Shown piece after piece: positions 9,367-18,100 of a stretch of 64,000 nt of DNA (position 1 is the stretch's first letter; each line of letters starts with the position of its first letter). The notes under the pieces are model-generated. The model worked only from the letters and a program-made list of their open reading frames with translations. It searched no databases and was not told the origin of the DNA. The translations under genes and the position numbers were made by a program. Location of the stretch: positions 62,001-126,000 of the forward strand of contig NZ_JAAAPJ010000021.1 of NCBI RefSeq assembly GCF_009909145.1, in the 5' to 3' direction. The stretch comes from Corallococcus silvisoli (GTDB lineage Bacteria; Myxococcota; Myxococcia; Myxococcales; Myxococcaceae).

Positions 9367-10965
9367 TCAGAAGTTGCCGGAGATGACCTTGGGCAGGACC
9401 TTCTGCAGGTCGGGCAGCGGGCCAATCTGCCGCGAGTCCGGGGCCTGGGCGGTGCCGTTGTTGCGCAGGAGGCTGCGCATCTGGACGGACGTCAGCACCC
9501 GGCCGTTGGCGCGGGCCACGCCCTGCGCGCTGAGGGCGGTGCCCACGACGATGGGCGACGCGCTGGACGTGCCGCTGAACGTGGACGTGTAGTACCGGTC
9601 CTCGCCGGAGGCGCTGCCGAAGCGGTCGCCGTAGCCGGTGGTGACGACGGACTCACCCCAGCCGTGCACGTTCACGCGCTGGCCGAAGTTGGTCCAGCAC
9701 ATGGGCGTGCGCGGCGAGCTGGCGGTGCTGGCGCCCACGATGATGGCGCCCGAGTCGCGCGTGGCCGGGTTGAAGAGGCCGCCGTAGGCCGCCGCGTCCA
9801 GGTTCGCGCTGCCGTTGCCCGCCGCCTCCACCACGATGACGCCGTTGGCGGTGGCGTTGCGGATGGCGTCGAAGTTGTCCTGCCAGTACTCCATCGCGAT
9901 GTAGTTGCACTGGGACGTGTTGCACGTGCAGGCCGTGCCGTCGTTGGGGCCGCCCGCGTGCAGCTCGATGAGGATGACGCCGCCCGCGCCCGCCGCCGCC
10001 GCCGCGTTGGTGATGGCGCTCGCGGTGCTCTGCTGGCCAATGGCCTCCACGCCCGCCGTCGCCCCGTTGGCGATGCCCGTCACGCCGATACTGTTGGCCA
10101 CGCCGATGATCTCACCCAGCACCGCGGTGCCGTGGTTGCGCCAGCCCAGGTCGTTGATCTGCGCGCCGCCCTGGCGGAAGAGCGCCGGGAGGTCCTCGTG
10201 GGTGGTGCGCCAGCCCCCCTCGATGTCCACGAACCTCACGTTGGTGCCCCGGCCGCCGTTCACCGTCCACGCGTACGTCGCGTTGACGCCGCCGGGCGCC
10301 GCGTTGAGGTAGCCCTGGTTGCCCTGGTACAGCGGCGTGACGGGCGGGTCCGCCGCCAGCAGCGCGCGCAGCCCCGCGTCCATCCCGAAGTTCACCATCG
10401 CCGGCTCCGCGGGCGGCGCCGCGTAGGCCGTCTCCACGCTGGACACGCGGTTGAGCGCCGCCACCAGCTCCGCGACGCCCTCCGCGGTGGTGCCGGGCAG
10501 CAGCGGGACCTCGTAGTACAGGTTCAGGTCCGCCAACTGCTCGCCGCCCTGCTTCTCACCGGACGCCTTGCTCGCGTCCAGTGCGGCCTCCTCCGCCTGG
10601 AACACCCGGTCCAGCGAGCCGATGCGCGGCGCGCGCTCCAGCAGCGCCGCCACCTGCGCCACGTCCGCCTCCAGCCGCGCGTCGTCCAGCCGCAGGCCGG
10701 ACAGCAGGTCGCGCTCGGCCACGCTCCGCTCCGACGCGAGCACGCGCAGCGCGTCGCCGCGCAGGCGCACGTGGCTGCCTTCATGGAACTTCACCACCAG
10801 GCGCTCCACCAGCGTCCCCGCGGGCAGCTCGCGCCCCGTGGGCTTCGCGGTGAGCGCGCGCGGCGCGAGCTTCGGCGCGGCACCCGCGACGGGGGCCAAC
10901 GCCAGCAGGGACACAGCCATGACCGCGCCCCGCGGGGGGCGCAAGGACAGCGTCGACTTCAGCAT
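9367..10965 (-). CDS. Secreted S8 (subtilisin-family) serine peptidase
   Basis: 532 residues. A signal peptide with a hydrophobic core (AVMAVSLLALAPVAGAA) is followed by a pro-region to about residue 210. The catalytic domain carries Asp247 in FVDIEGGW, His278 in RNHGTAVLGE and Ser467 in FSGTSSASP, with the oxyanion-type Asn in VEAAGNGS. Several cysteines occur in an insert (CTCNTSQCNY) and near PMCWTN, suggesting disulfides in an exported enzyme. GGAGGAAG lies before the ATG. Probably a secreted degradative protease; there are no linked genes. Confidence 0.93.
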   Translation of the reverse strand: MLKSTLSLRPPRGAVMAVSLLALAPVAGAAPKLAPRALTAKPTGRELPAGTLVERLVVKFHEGSHVRLRGDALRVLASERSVAERDLLSGLRLDDARLEADVAQVAALLERAPRIGSLDRVFQAEEAALDASKASGEKQGGEQLADLNLYYEVPLLPGTTAEGVAELVAALNRVSSVETAYAAPPAEPAMVNFGMDAGLRALLAADPPVTPLYQGNQGYLNAAPGGVNATYAWTVNGGRGTNVRFVDIEGGWRTTHEDLPALFRQGGAQINDLGWRNHGTAVLGEIIGVANSIGVTGIANGATAGVEAIGQQSTASAITNAAAAAGAGGVILIELHAGGPNDGTACTCNTSQCNYIAMEYWQDNFDAIRNATANGVIVVEAAGNGSANLDAAAYGGLFNPATRDSGAIIVGASTASSPRTPMCWTNFGQRVNVHGWGESVVTTGYGDRFGSASGEDRYYTSTFSGTSSASPIVVGTALSAQGVARANGRVLTSVQMRSLLRNNGTAQAPDSRQIGPLPDLQKVLPKVISGNF

Positions 10966-11095
10966 GGACTTCCTCCGGGATGGACTGCCACCCCACCATC
11001 GCATGCCGGTCTGTCATTTAAGTCTGACTATTCTGCTATTTCTGTCCTGTTGTTTTATTCGCGCTTCGCTGAAGCGGGGGGGGGATGCAGGCGTC

Positions 11096-11977
11096 TCAGG
11101 TGCTCTGCTCGAAGAAGGGAAGGGGCGGCCGGGCGAGGGAGCGCTCGGCCGACAGCTGGGCCTGGTCCAGCGCGTCGAAGCCGCGCTCCAGCGTGGCGGG
11201 CGTCACGGGCGGCAGGTTGGAGACGACGACGTAGACGGGCACCTGGCGCTGCTGGAGCACGGTGAGCTGGAGGCGGAAGTGGTCGCGCCGGAGCGCGGCG
11301 GACCCGGCCGCCAGGCCCTGGGGATAGGCCATGGGGCCGCCCACGACCTTGCGCGTCCGGCTGGGCAGGTAGTGCACGAGGATGGCGTCCAGGTCCTTGC
11401 CAATGGCGCTCTCGTGCAGCGACAGCGCGGGGGCCTTGTCCACGAGGCCGCCGTCCCAGAACAGCTGTCCGTCCAGCGGCACCGCGCGGAAGAGGCCGGG
11501 GTAGGCACAGGTCGCGTGGACGCGCGGGGCCAGGTCCCCGGTGGTGAAGACCTCATGCGTGCCGTGGGTGAGGTTGGCCGCGGTGAGCAGCAGCGGGTGC
11601 GGCAGGTCCTCGAAGGTGGGGACCGGCAGCGTCTCCTCCAGCAACCGCCGGAAGCGCTCTCCCTTGAGCAGGCCGGTGAAGCCGTGCCCCTGGGCCGCCA
11701 CGTTGAGCATCGCGCCCAGCGGGTCCGGGTCCCAGAAGTTGGCCCGCGTCTGGCGCAGCACCAGCTCCTCCAGCGCCGGCATGGCCATGCCCGCCGCCGC
11801 GTACGCCGCCACCATGCCGCCCGCGGACGTGCCCGCGTACGCGTGCGGCTTCAGGCCGGAGCCGTGCAGGCCCTTGAGGAAGCCCGCGTGGCCGTAGAAG
11901 CCGAAGTAACCCGCGGAGAGGACCAGCCCGAACCGCTTGCCTTCGAGCAGGGTGTGAAGCGTGGAAGAGGGCGCCAT
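11096..11977 (-). CDS. Patatin-like phospholipase
   Basis: 293 residues with the Ser/Asp dyad of patatin lipases: nucleophile elbow GTSAGG (Ser51) and FWDGGLVD (Asp175). The usual glycine-rich oxyanion loop (GGGxxG) at the N-terminus is replaced by LSAGYFGFYGHAG, so the oxyanion hole is unusual. There is no signal peptide, so it is probably cytoplasmic or inner-leaflet acting. Divergently transcribed from the ArsR-methyltransferase gene across 99 bp containing two palindromes, one of which is 32 bp from this start. Confidence 0.88.
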   Translation of the reverse strand: MAPSSTLHTLLEGKRFGLVLSAGYFGFYGHAGFLKGLHGSGLKPHAYAGTSAGGMVAAYAAAGMAMPALEELVLRQTRANFWDPDPLGAMLNVAAQGHGFTGLLKGERFRRLLEETLPVPTFEDLPHPLLLTAANLTHGTHEVFTTGDLAPRVHATCAYPGLFRAVPLDGQLFWDGGLVDKAPALSLHESAIGKDLDAILVHYLPSRTRKVVGGPMAYPQGLAAGSAALRRDHFRLQLTVLQQRQVPVYVVVSNLPPVTPATLERGFDALDQAQLSAERSLARPPLPFFEQST

Positions 11978-12008
11978 ATCGGATTTTTACGGGATGGTTG
12001 CGACCCAA

Positions 12009-12027
12009 GGCAACGCAATGCGTTGCC
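12009..12027. promoter_or_regulatory. Perfect 19-bp palindrome (operator candidate)
   Basis: Arms GGCAACGCA and TGCGTTGCC are exact reverse complements around a single A. It lies in the 99-bp divergent region between the patatin gene and the ArsR-methyltransferase gene. Size and symmetry suit a dimeric regulator. The bound protein is unknown. Confidence 0.5.
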
Positions 12028-12034
12028 GGGGCCA

Positions 12035-12063
12035 TTGTCTGGATGTCAGAGCATCGATATATG
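12035..12063 (+). promoter_or_regulatory. Predicted sigma-70-type promoter for the metH operon
   Basis: TTGTCT and TATATG with a 17-bp spacer. Transcription would begin only about 6-8 bases before the ATG, giving an almost leaderless mRNA. That fits the absence of any ribosome-binding site. Inference from consensus only. Confidence 0.4.
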
Positions 12064-12069
12064 TTGATG
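12052..12069. promoter_or_regulatory. AT-rich imperfect palindrome over the -10 of the metH operon
   Basis: CATCGATATATGTTGATG, 14 of 18 positions symmetric, centred between 12060 and 12061 on the candidate -10. A further TCGATAT copy overlaps the start codon 18 bp away. ArsR-family operators are often AT-rich imperfect palindromes overlapping the promoter. A site for the adjacent ArsR-type protein is the simplest reading. Confidence 0.5.
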
Positions 12070-12076
12070 GCTCGAT

Positions 12077-12973
12077 ATGGACATCCTCTCCCAATCCTTC
12101 CGTGTCCTGGGGGACACGACGCGGCTGCGCATCCTCCGGCTGGTGGCGCAGGCGCCGCTGAACGTGACGGAGCTGGTGTCGCTGGTGGGGGTGGCGCAGT
12201 CGTCGGTGTCGCACCACCTGGCCAAGCTGAAGGGGCTGGGGCTCATCCGGGAGGAGCGGCAGGCGGGCTTCACCTACTACTCGCTGGCCCTGGAGCCGGA
12301 CGACGCCCGCTGGCCGCTCGTCCGGCTGGCGCGCGAGGCGGAGGACGCCGCGGGGGACTCCGCGCGGCTCAACGACCTCTTGCGCGCGCGGGAGGACCGG
12401 CAGGCGCTCAACGAGCGGCTGTTGGAGCCGGGCCAGTCGTGGTTCCTCTGGGCGGGGGCGCTGGCGTCGCTGCTGCCGCCGCTGGACGTGGCGGACTTCG
12501 GCTGTGGCACGGGGGTGTTCAGCCGGGCGATGGCGCGGTGGGCGCGGCATGTGTGGGCCATCGACCAGAGCGAGGACGCGCTGGGGCAGGCCCGGGTGCT
12601 GGCCCAGCGCGACGCGCTCACCAACATCACCTTCCTGCGCGAGGACCTCCACCGGCTGTCGCTCCAGGGCGGGCGGATGGACCTGGTGGTGATTTCGCAG
12701 AGCCTGCACCACGTGGAGTCGCCGACGGCGGTGGTGTCTGAAGCCGCACGGCTGCTCAAGCCCGGCGGGCGGCTGGTGGTGTTGGAGCTGATGCCGCACG
12801 AAGAGAAGTGGGTGCTGGACCGGCTGGGGCACCGGCACCTGGGCTTTTCGCCCGAAGTCCTGGAAGCGGCCCTTCGCGAGGCCGGCTTCACGTCGTTCAC
12901 CCGCGAGACGCACGCGCGCGACGGGGCCAGTCCCTTCCGCGTCTTCCTGCTGACCGGAGTCAAACCGTCATGA
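12077..12973 (+). CDS. ArsR-family regulator fused to SAM-dependent methyltransferase domain (SahR-like)
   Basis: 298 residues. Residues 1-75 are an ArsR winged helix: RVLGDTTRLRILRLV, then recognition-helix region VAQSSVSHHLAKLKGLGLI, and wing EERQAGFTYYSL. No metal-binding Cys-x-Cys pair is present. Residues about 120-290 are a class I methyltransferase fold with the SAM motif FGCGTG (141-146) and ISQSLHHVESP. Coupled to metH by an ATGA overlap. ArsR-methyltransferase fusions that sense S-adenosylhomocysteine and repress methionine-cycle genes are known (SahR); the same role is inferred here from architecture and neighbour. Whether the domain still methylates anything is unclear. Confidence 0.85.
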   Translation: MDILSQSFRVLGDTTRLRILRLVAQAPLNVTELVSLVGVAQSSVSHHLAKLKGLGLIREERQAGFTYYSLALEPDDARWPLVRLAREAEDAAGDSARLNDLLRAREDRQALNERLLEPGQSWFLWAGALASLLPPLDVADFGCGTGVFSRAMARWARHVWAIDQSEDALGQARVLAQRDALTNITFLREDLHRLSLQGGRMDLVVISQSLHHVESPTAVVSEAARLLKPGGRLVVLELMPHEEKWVLDRLGHRHLGFSPEVLEAALREAGFTSFTRETHARDGASPFRVFLLTGVKPS

Positions 12974-15900
12974 CGAGCCACATCGCCCACCCCCTGCCGC
13001 TCCCCCCCGGGGAGCACGGCCAGCGCGTGGAGGCGCTCAAGGCCGCGATGCGCGAGCGCATCCTGGTGCTGGATGGCGCCATGGGCACGCTGCTGCAGGG
13101 GCACCAGCTCGTCGCGGCGGACTTCGGGGGCCCGGAGTTCGAGGGCTGCAACGAGCACCTGGTGCTCACGCGCCCGGACGTCATCGAAGGCATCCACGCG
13201 AAGTACTTCGCCGCGGGCGCGGACGTGACGGAGACGGACAGCTTCGGCGGCACGCCGGTGGTGCTGGCGGAGTTCGACCTGGGCCACAAGGCGATGGAGA
13301 TCAACATCGCCGCGTCCCAGCTCGCGCTGAAGGCCGCGAAGGCCGCGGAGGCGAAGGACGGGCGGATGCGCTGGGTGGCGGGCTCCATCGGGCCCACCAC
13401 GAAGGCCATCAGCGTCACGGGCGGCATCACCTTCGAGGAGCTGGTGGACAACTTCGCCGTGCAGGCGGAGGGGCTCGCGGTGGGCGGCTCCGACTACCTG
13501 CTGGTGGAGACGGCGCAGGACACGCGCAACGTGAAGGCGGCGCTCCTGGGCATCGACCGGGCGTTCAGGAAGCTGGGCTGGGCGCTGCCGGTGGCGGTGT
13601 CGGGCACCATCGAACCCATGGGCACGATGCTCGCGGGCCAGTCCGTGGAGAGCCTGGCCACGTCGCTGGAGCACACGGAGCTGCTCTACCTGGGGCTCAA
13701 CTGCGCCACGGGTCCGGACTTCATGACGGACCACATCCGCTCGCTGTCGTCCATGAGCTCCTTCCCGGTGTCGTGCGTGCCCAACGCGGGCCTGCCGGAT
13801 GAGAACGGCCAGTACCTGGAGTCGCCGGAGATGATCTCCCGGTCGCTCAAGCGCTTCTGTGACAGCGGCTGGCTCAACGTGGTGGGGGGCTGTTGTGGCA
13901 CGCACGCGGGCCACATCGAAGCGCTCGCCGCGATGGTGAAGGGCCTCAAGCCGCGCACGGAGGTGCCCAAGCCGCGCTCGTCGCTGTCCGGCGTGGACTA
14001 CCTGGAGGTGACGGACGAGCAGCGCCCCATCATCGTGGGCGAGCGCACCAACGTCATCGGCAGCAAGAAGTTCAAGGAGCTCATCGTCGCGGGCCAGTTC
14101 GACGACGCGTCGGAGATCGCCCGGGCCCAGGTGCGGCGGGCGGCGCAGGTCATCGACATCTGCCTCGCGAACCCGGACCGGGACGAGCTGGAGGACATGC
14201 GCCACTTCCTGGAGGTGGTGGTCAAGAAGGTGCGCGTGCCGCTGATGATCGACTCGACGGACGAGAAGGTCATCGCCATGGCGCTCACGTATTGCCAGGG
14301 CAAGGCCATCATCAACTCCGTCAACCTGGAGGACGGCGAGGAGCGCTTCGAGAAGGTGGTCCCGCTCGCGAAGGCGTTCGGCGCGGCGCTGGTGGTGGGC
14401 TGCATCGACGAGGTGGGCATGGCCGTCACGCGCGACCGCAAGCTCGCCGTGGCCGAGCGCAGCTACGCGCTGCTCACCCAGAAGTACGGCATGCGCCCGG
14501 AGGACCTGTACTTCGACCCGCTCGTCTTCCCCTGCGCCTCCGGCGACGCGCAGTACACCGGCAGCGGCGTGGAGACCATTGAAGGCGTGCGCCTCATCAA
14601 GCAGCGCTTCCCCGAGTGCCGCACGGTGCTGGGCATCAGCAACGTGTCCTTCGGCCTGCCCACCGCGGGCCGCGAGGTCCTCAACTCCGTGTTCCTGTAC
14701 CACTGCGTGCAGGCCGGCCTGGACATGGCGCTCGTCAATTCGGAGAAGCTGGAGCGCTACCCGTCGCTGCCGGAGGAGGAGCGCAAGCTGTCGGAGGACC
14801 TCATCTACAACCGGGGCGCCGACCCCGTGACGCCCTTCGCGGCGCACTTCCGTGAGCGCAAGCCCGCGCGCGCCCAGGTGAGCAGCCTGCCGCTGAACGA
14901 GCGGCTCCAGCGCTACATCATCGAAGGCACGCGCGACGGGCTCGTCGCGGACCTGGACCTGGCGATGAAGGAGATGGCGCCGCTGGAGATCATCAACGGG
15001 CCGCTGATGAAGGGCATGGACGAGGTGGGCCGGCTCTTCGGGGCGAACGAGCTCATCGTCGCGGAGGTGCTCCAGAGCGCGGAGTCGATGAAGGCGGCGG
15101 TGAGCCACCTGGAGCCGCACATGAGCAAGACCCAGGCGGCGTCGCGCGGGAAGATCGTCCTCGCCACGGTGAAGGGGGACGTGCACGACATCGGCAAGAA
15201 CCTGGTGGAGATCATCCTCGCCAACAACGGCTTCCAGGTGGTGAACCTGGGCATCAAGGTCCCGCCGGAGCAGCTGGTGCTGGCGGTGCGGGAGCACCGG
15301 CCGGACATCCTCGGGCTGTCGGGCCTGCTGGTGAAGAGCGCGCACCAGATGGTGGCCACCGCGGAGGACCTGAAGCGCGCGGGCGTGGAGACGCCCATCC
15401 TGGTGGGCGGCGCCGCGCTCAGCCGCAACTTCGTGGACCGCAACATCGCCCCGGCCTACGGCGGCGGCACGGTGGCGTACGCGCAGGACGCGATGAACGG
15501 CCTGGAGCTGGCCAAGCAGATCGTCGAACCGGGGGCTCACGCGAAGCTGCGGGACGACCTGGCCGCGCGCCGCTTCAAGCTCGCGCAGGAGGTGAAGGAG
15601 CGCCCCGCGCCCGCGGCCCCGGTGCGTCGCTCGCGCAGCGCGGAGGTGCCGCTGCTGGACGCGGTGCCCCCCGCGCCGGACTTCGCGCGGCACGTGCTGA
15701 CGAACACGCCGCTCGACCACATCTGGAAGTTCATCAACCCGGTGATGCTCTACGGCCGCCACCTGGGCCTGCGCACGTCGTCGCGCGCGCTGGGCACCCC
15801 GGCGGAGGCCGACCTCGCGAAGACCGAGGAGGGGCGCAAGGCGCTGGCGCTGAAGGAGGCGGTGGAGGAGCTGAAGGCGCTGCTGCGCGGCGGCGTGATG

Positions 15901-16485
15901 CAGGCCCGCTCGGTGTTCCAGTTCTTCAAGGCCGGGAGCGACGGAGACCGCGTGCTCCTCTTCGACGGCGCGACGGGCGAGCCCGTCACGTCCTTCGACT
16001 TCCCCCGGCAGGACAAGGACAACGGCCTGTGCCTGGCGGACTACGTGAAGCCGCTCCAGGGCGGGAAGCCCGTGGACGCGCTGTCGCTGTTCGTCACCAC
16101 GGCGGGGTCGGGCATCCGCGAGCTGGCGGACGGCTTCAAGGCGAAGGGCGAGTTCCTCAAGATGCACGCGGTGCAGGCGCTGGCGCTGGAGACCGCGGAG
16201 GGCTACGCGGAGCTGCTGCACACGCAGCTGCGCAGCATGTGGGGCTTCCCGGACCGGCCGGACATGTCGATGCTGGAGCGCTTCCGCGCGGAGTACACCG
16301 GCAAGCGCTACTCGTTCGGCTACCCGGCGTGTCCCCGGCTGGAGGACCAGACGAAGCTGTTCGCCGCGCTCAAGCCGGAGGAGATCGGCGTGCAGCTCAC
16401 CGACGGCTGCATGATGGAGCCGGAGGCGAGCGTGTCCGCCATCGTCTTCCACCACCCGAACGCCACGTATTTCTCCGTGACCTGA
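12970..16485 (+). CDS. metH: Cobalamin-dependent methionine synthase MetH
   Basis: 1171 residues with all four modules in order: homocysteine-binding domain with zinc ligands Cys245 and Cys308-Cys309 (GGCCGTHAGH); pterin-binding domain (IIVGERTNVIGS, PLMIDSTD); cobalamin-binding region with DVHDIGK (His739 as lower axial ligand) and IILGLSGLL-type strands; and the C-terminal SAM reactivation domain (RYSFGYPACPRLEDQ). Full length, so self-reactivating. It transfers methyl from methyltetrahydrofolate to homocysteine. The start overlaps the ArsR-methyltransferase stop, implying autoregulated co-expression. Confidence 0.97.
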   Translation: MTSHIAHPLPLPPGEHGQRVEALKAAMRERILVLDGAMGTLLQGHQLVAADFGGPEFEGCNEHLVLTRPDVIEGIHAKYFAAGADVTETDSFGGTPVVLAEFDLGHKAMEINIAASQLALKAAKAAEAKDGRMRWVAGSIGPTTKAISVTGGITFEELVDNFAVQAEGLAVGGSDYLLVETAQDTRNVKAALLGIDRAFRKLGWALPVAVSGTIEPMGTMLAGQSVESLATSLEHTELLYLGLNCATGPDFMTDHIRSLSSMSSFPVSCVPNAGLPDENGQYLESPEMISRSLKRFCDSGWLNVVGGCCGTHAGHIEALAAMVKGLKPRTEVPKPRSSLSGVDYLEVTDEQRPIIVGERTNVIGSKKFKELIVAGQFDDASEIARAQVRRAAQVIDICLANPDRDELEDMRHFLEVVVKKVRVPLMIDSTDEKVIAMALTYCQGKAIINSVNLEDGEERFEKVVPLAKAFGAALVVGCIDEVGMAVTRDRKLAVAERSYALLTQKYGMRPEDLYFDPLVFPCASGDAQYTGSGVETIEGVRLIKQRFPECRTVLGISNVSFGLPTAGREVLNSVFLYHCVQAGLDMALVNSEKLERYPSLPEEERKLSEDLIYNRGADPVTPFAAHFRERKPARAQVSSLPLNERLQRYIIEGTRDGLVADLDLAMKEMAPLEIINGPLMKGMDEVGRLFGANELIVAEVLQSAESMKAAVSHLEPHMSKTQAASRGKIVLATVKGDVHDIGKNLVEIILANNGFQVVNLGIKVPPEQLVLAVREHRPDILGLSGLLVKSAHQMVATAEDLKRAGVETPILVGGAALSRNFVDRNIAPAYGGGTVAYAQDAMNGLELAKQIVEPGAHAKLRDDLAARRFKLAQEVKERPAPAAPVRRSRSAEVPLLDAVPPAPDFARHVLTNTPLDHIWKFINPVMLYGRHLGLRTSSRALGTPAEADLAKTEEGRKALALKEAVEELKALLRGGVMQARSVFQFFKAGSDGDRVLLFDGATGEPVTSFDFPRQDKDNGLCLADYVKPLQGGKPVDALSLFVTTAGSGIRELADGFKAKGEFLKMHAVQALALETAEGYAELLHTQLRSMWGFPDRPDMSMLERFRAEYTGKRYSFGYPACPRLEDQTKLFAALKPEEIGVQLTDGCMMEPEASVSAIVFHHPNATYFSVT

Positions 16486-16539
16486 CGCGTCGGGGCCGAA
16501 GCCTGGGCCCGGTCGCGCCGGAAGGGATAGATTGCCGCC

Positions 16540-17634
16540 ATGCCTTCGCCCGCCATCCGTCGCGCCGTCCAGCTCCTGCCCGCGTGTGCCACCACGGGCA
16601 TCGGCAGCCTGCCGCACACCCAGGTGGAACTGGGGCTCCAGGTCGCGCTCGCCATGGACATCCCGTTCCTGCCGCAGCTGCCGGTGGGGCATCCCTCGGA
16701 GCTGATGATCCCCGCGGCGCTGGAGGGCCTGCCGGGCCTGCGCTTCGACGAGGACGGGGTCTGCACCGTGGACGTGGAGGCCTGGGCCGCCGGCCGCGCG
16801 GCCTTCGAGGCGCGGCTGGAGTCCGCGCTGGCCTCCGGGGACCTGGAGTCCTTCGAGCCCACGGCGGACGCGTGTCGGGCGTGGAAGCCGTTCCTCTGGG
16901 AGGTGGAGCACCGCAAGCTGGCGTTCGCGAAGGCGCAGCTGGCCGGCCCCTTCACGGTCCGCTCGGTGGTGCGCACGGCGACGGGGGAGCCGGTGCTGGC
17001 GGTGCCCGGCCTGGACGCGGCGCTCTACCGGCTGGTGATGGTGCGCGCGCTGGCCATGGTGCGCGCCCTCAAGCGCACGGGCACCACGCCCCTGTTCTAC
17101 CTGGATGAGCCCGGGCTCTACGCCTACGTGCGGATGAACCCCCAGCACCTGCTGGCGCAGCAGGAGCTGCGGCTCCTGGTGGTGGCCCTGCAGCGCGAGG
17201 GCGCGCTCGTGGGCGTCCACTGCTGCGGCAACACGGACTGGGGCGTGCTGCTGGACGCGCAGGCGGACCTGGTGTCGCTGGACGTGCGGCTGTCACTGGA
17301 CGCGATGCTGGAGGAGACGGACGCGCTGGAGCGCTTCCTCGCGTCCGGCGCCACGTTCAGCCTGGGCGTCATCCCCACGGACCTGGCGTCGACGTACTCG
17401 GTGGAGGAGCTGGCGGATTCGGTGGAGGCGTCGCTGAAGGCGGCCCTGCCCAGCGACATCGGCTTCGCCCGCGCGGTGTCCACGGTGCTGCTGACGCCCG
17501 CGTGCGGGCTCGCGATGCGCTCGGTGGTGGACGCCGAGCGCATCCTGGAGGAGTTGAAGCAGGCGCAGCGCCGGCTGAAGCGGGCGCTCGAGTCGGAGCG
17601 CCCGGTCCTTCAGGGACTGCCCCCCGCGCACTGA
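16540..17634 (+). CDS. Short MetE-like (UROD/MetE fold) protein
   Basis: 364 residues resembling the C-terminal catalytic half of cobalamin-independent methionine synthase: TTGIGSLPHT at the start, FYLDEPGLY, VHCCGNTDW and TPACGLAMRS. Zinc ligands are plausible at His227, Cys229 and Cys322; the fourth (a Glu in MetE) aligns with Asp248 in VSLDVRLS. The N-terminal folate half of MetE is absent. Short 'core MetE' proteins that use other methyl donors are known in archaea and bacteria. Placement 54 bp after metH suggests methionine or methyl transfer, but donor and acceptor are unknown. Confidence 0.8.
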   Translation: MPSPAIRRAVQLLPACATTGIGSLPHTQVELGLQVALAMDIPFLPQLPVGHPSELMIPAALEGLPGLRFDEDGVCTVDVEAWAAGRAAFEARLESALASGDLESFEPTADACRAWKPFLWEVEHRKLAFAKAQLAGPFTVRSVVRTATGEPVLAVPGLDAALYRLVMVRALAMVRALKRTGTTPLFYLDEPGLYAYVRMNPQHLLAQQELRLLVVALQREGALVGVHCCGNTDWGVLLDAQADLVSLDVRLSLDAMLEETDALERFLASGATFSLGVIPTDLASTYSVEELADSVEASLKAALPSDIGFARAVSTVLLTPACGLAMRSVVDAERILEELKQAQRRLKRALESERPVLQGLPPAH

Positions 17635-17654
17635 GCCGCGCGGGGCTTGAGCGG

Positions 17655-17900
17655 CTACTGACGGCCCAGCTTCAGCTCGCGTTCGGCCTGATGCCAGTCA
17701 TGCTCGGGGTTGCCATGGGTGCCGCCCCGGGCCTGGAAGATTTCGAAGGCGCGGCGGGCAATCTGGTCCTGCGTGGGCGCGCCCACCGGCTTGCTCACGG
17801 GCGCGCTGGCCGTGGCCACCGGCTTCTTTTCCTCGGTCCGCTCCGGAGCGGCCTTGGGAGCCGGGTTCGGTGGGGACTTCTGCGCGTTTTGTCGGGCCAT
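17655..17900 (-). CDS. DUF2934 protein
   Basis: 81 residues: a Lys/Pro/Ala-rich disordered N-terminus, then IARRAFEIFQARG followed by HDWHQAERELK, the DUF2934 signature. AGGAGG is well placed before the ATG. Small soluble protein of unknown role, convergent with the MetE-like gene. Confidence 0.85.
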   Translation of the reverse strand: MARQNAQKSPPNPAPKAAPERTEEKKPVATASAPVSKPVGAPTQDQIARRAFEIFQARGGTHGNPEHDWHQAERELKLGRQ

Positions 17901-18100
17901 CGAGGCTTCCTCCTGGAAAAAGCGCCCGGGAGCTTCGGTTGCGCCTCTTCTCCGTGGAAGTGACCCACGAAACGGGAGGTTGCCGGAGCGACATCGCGGG
18001 CCGCCAAGTGTCCAGGTCCAAACGGCCCGTGGCAGGAGGAAAATCCACGCTCGGAGCCCCGCCTCGGCGCGGTCCGGAGGTTGAAGAAGCGCCCGGCGGC

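Noticed and set aside
11076..11084. Run of nine G as a phase-variation tract
   Set aside because: It lies downstream of the patatin stop and outside coding sequence and promoter elements, so length change would have little effect.
12277..17220. Very long open frame on the minus strand (over 1600 codons) opposite metH
   Set aside because: Product is Arg/His/Leu low-complexity; it is the mirror frame of metH and the MetE-like gene, which have full family motifs.
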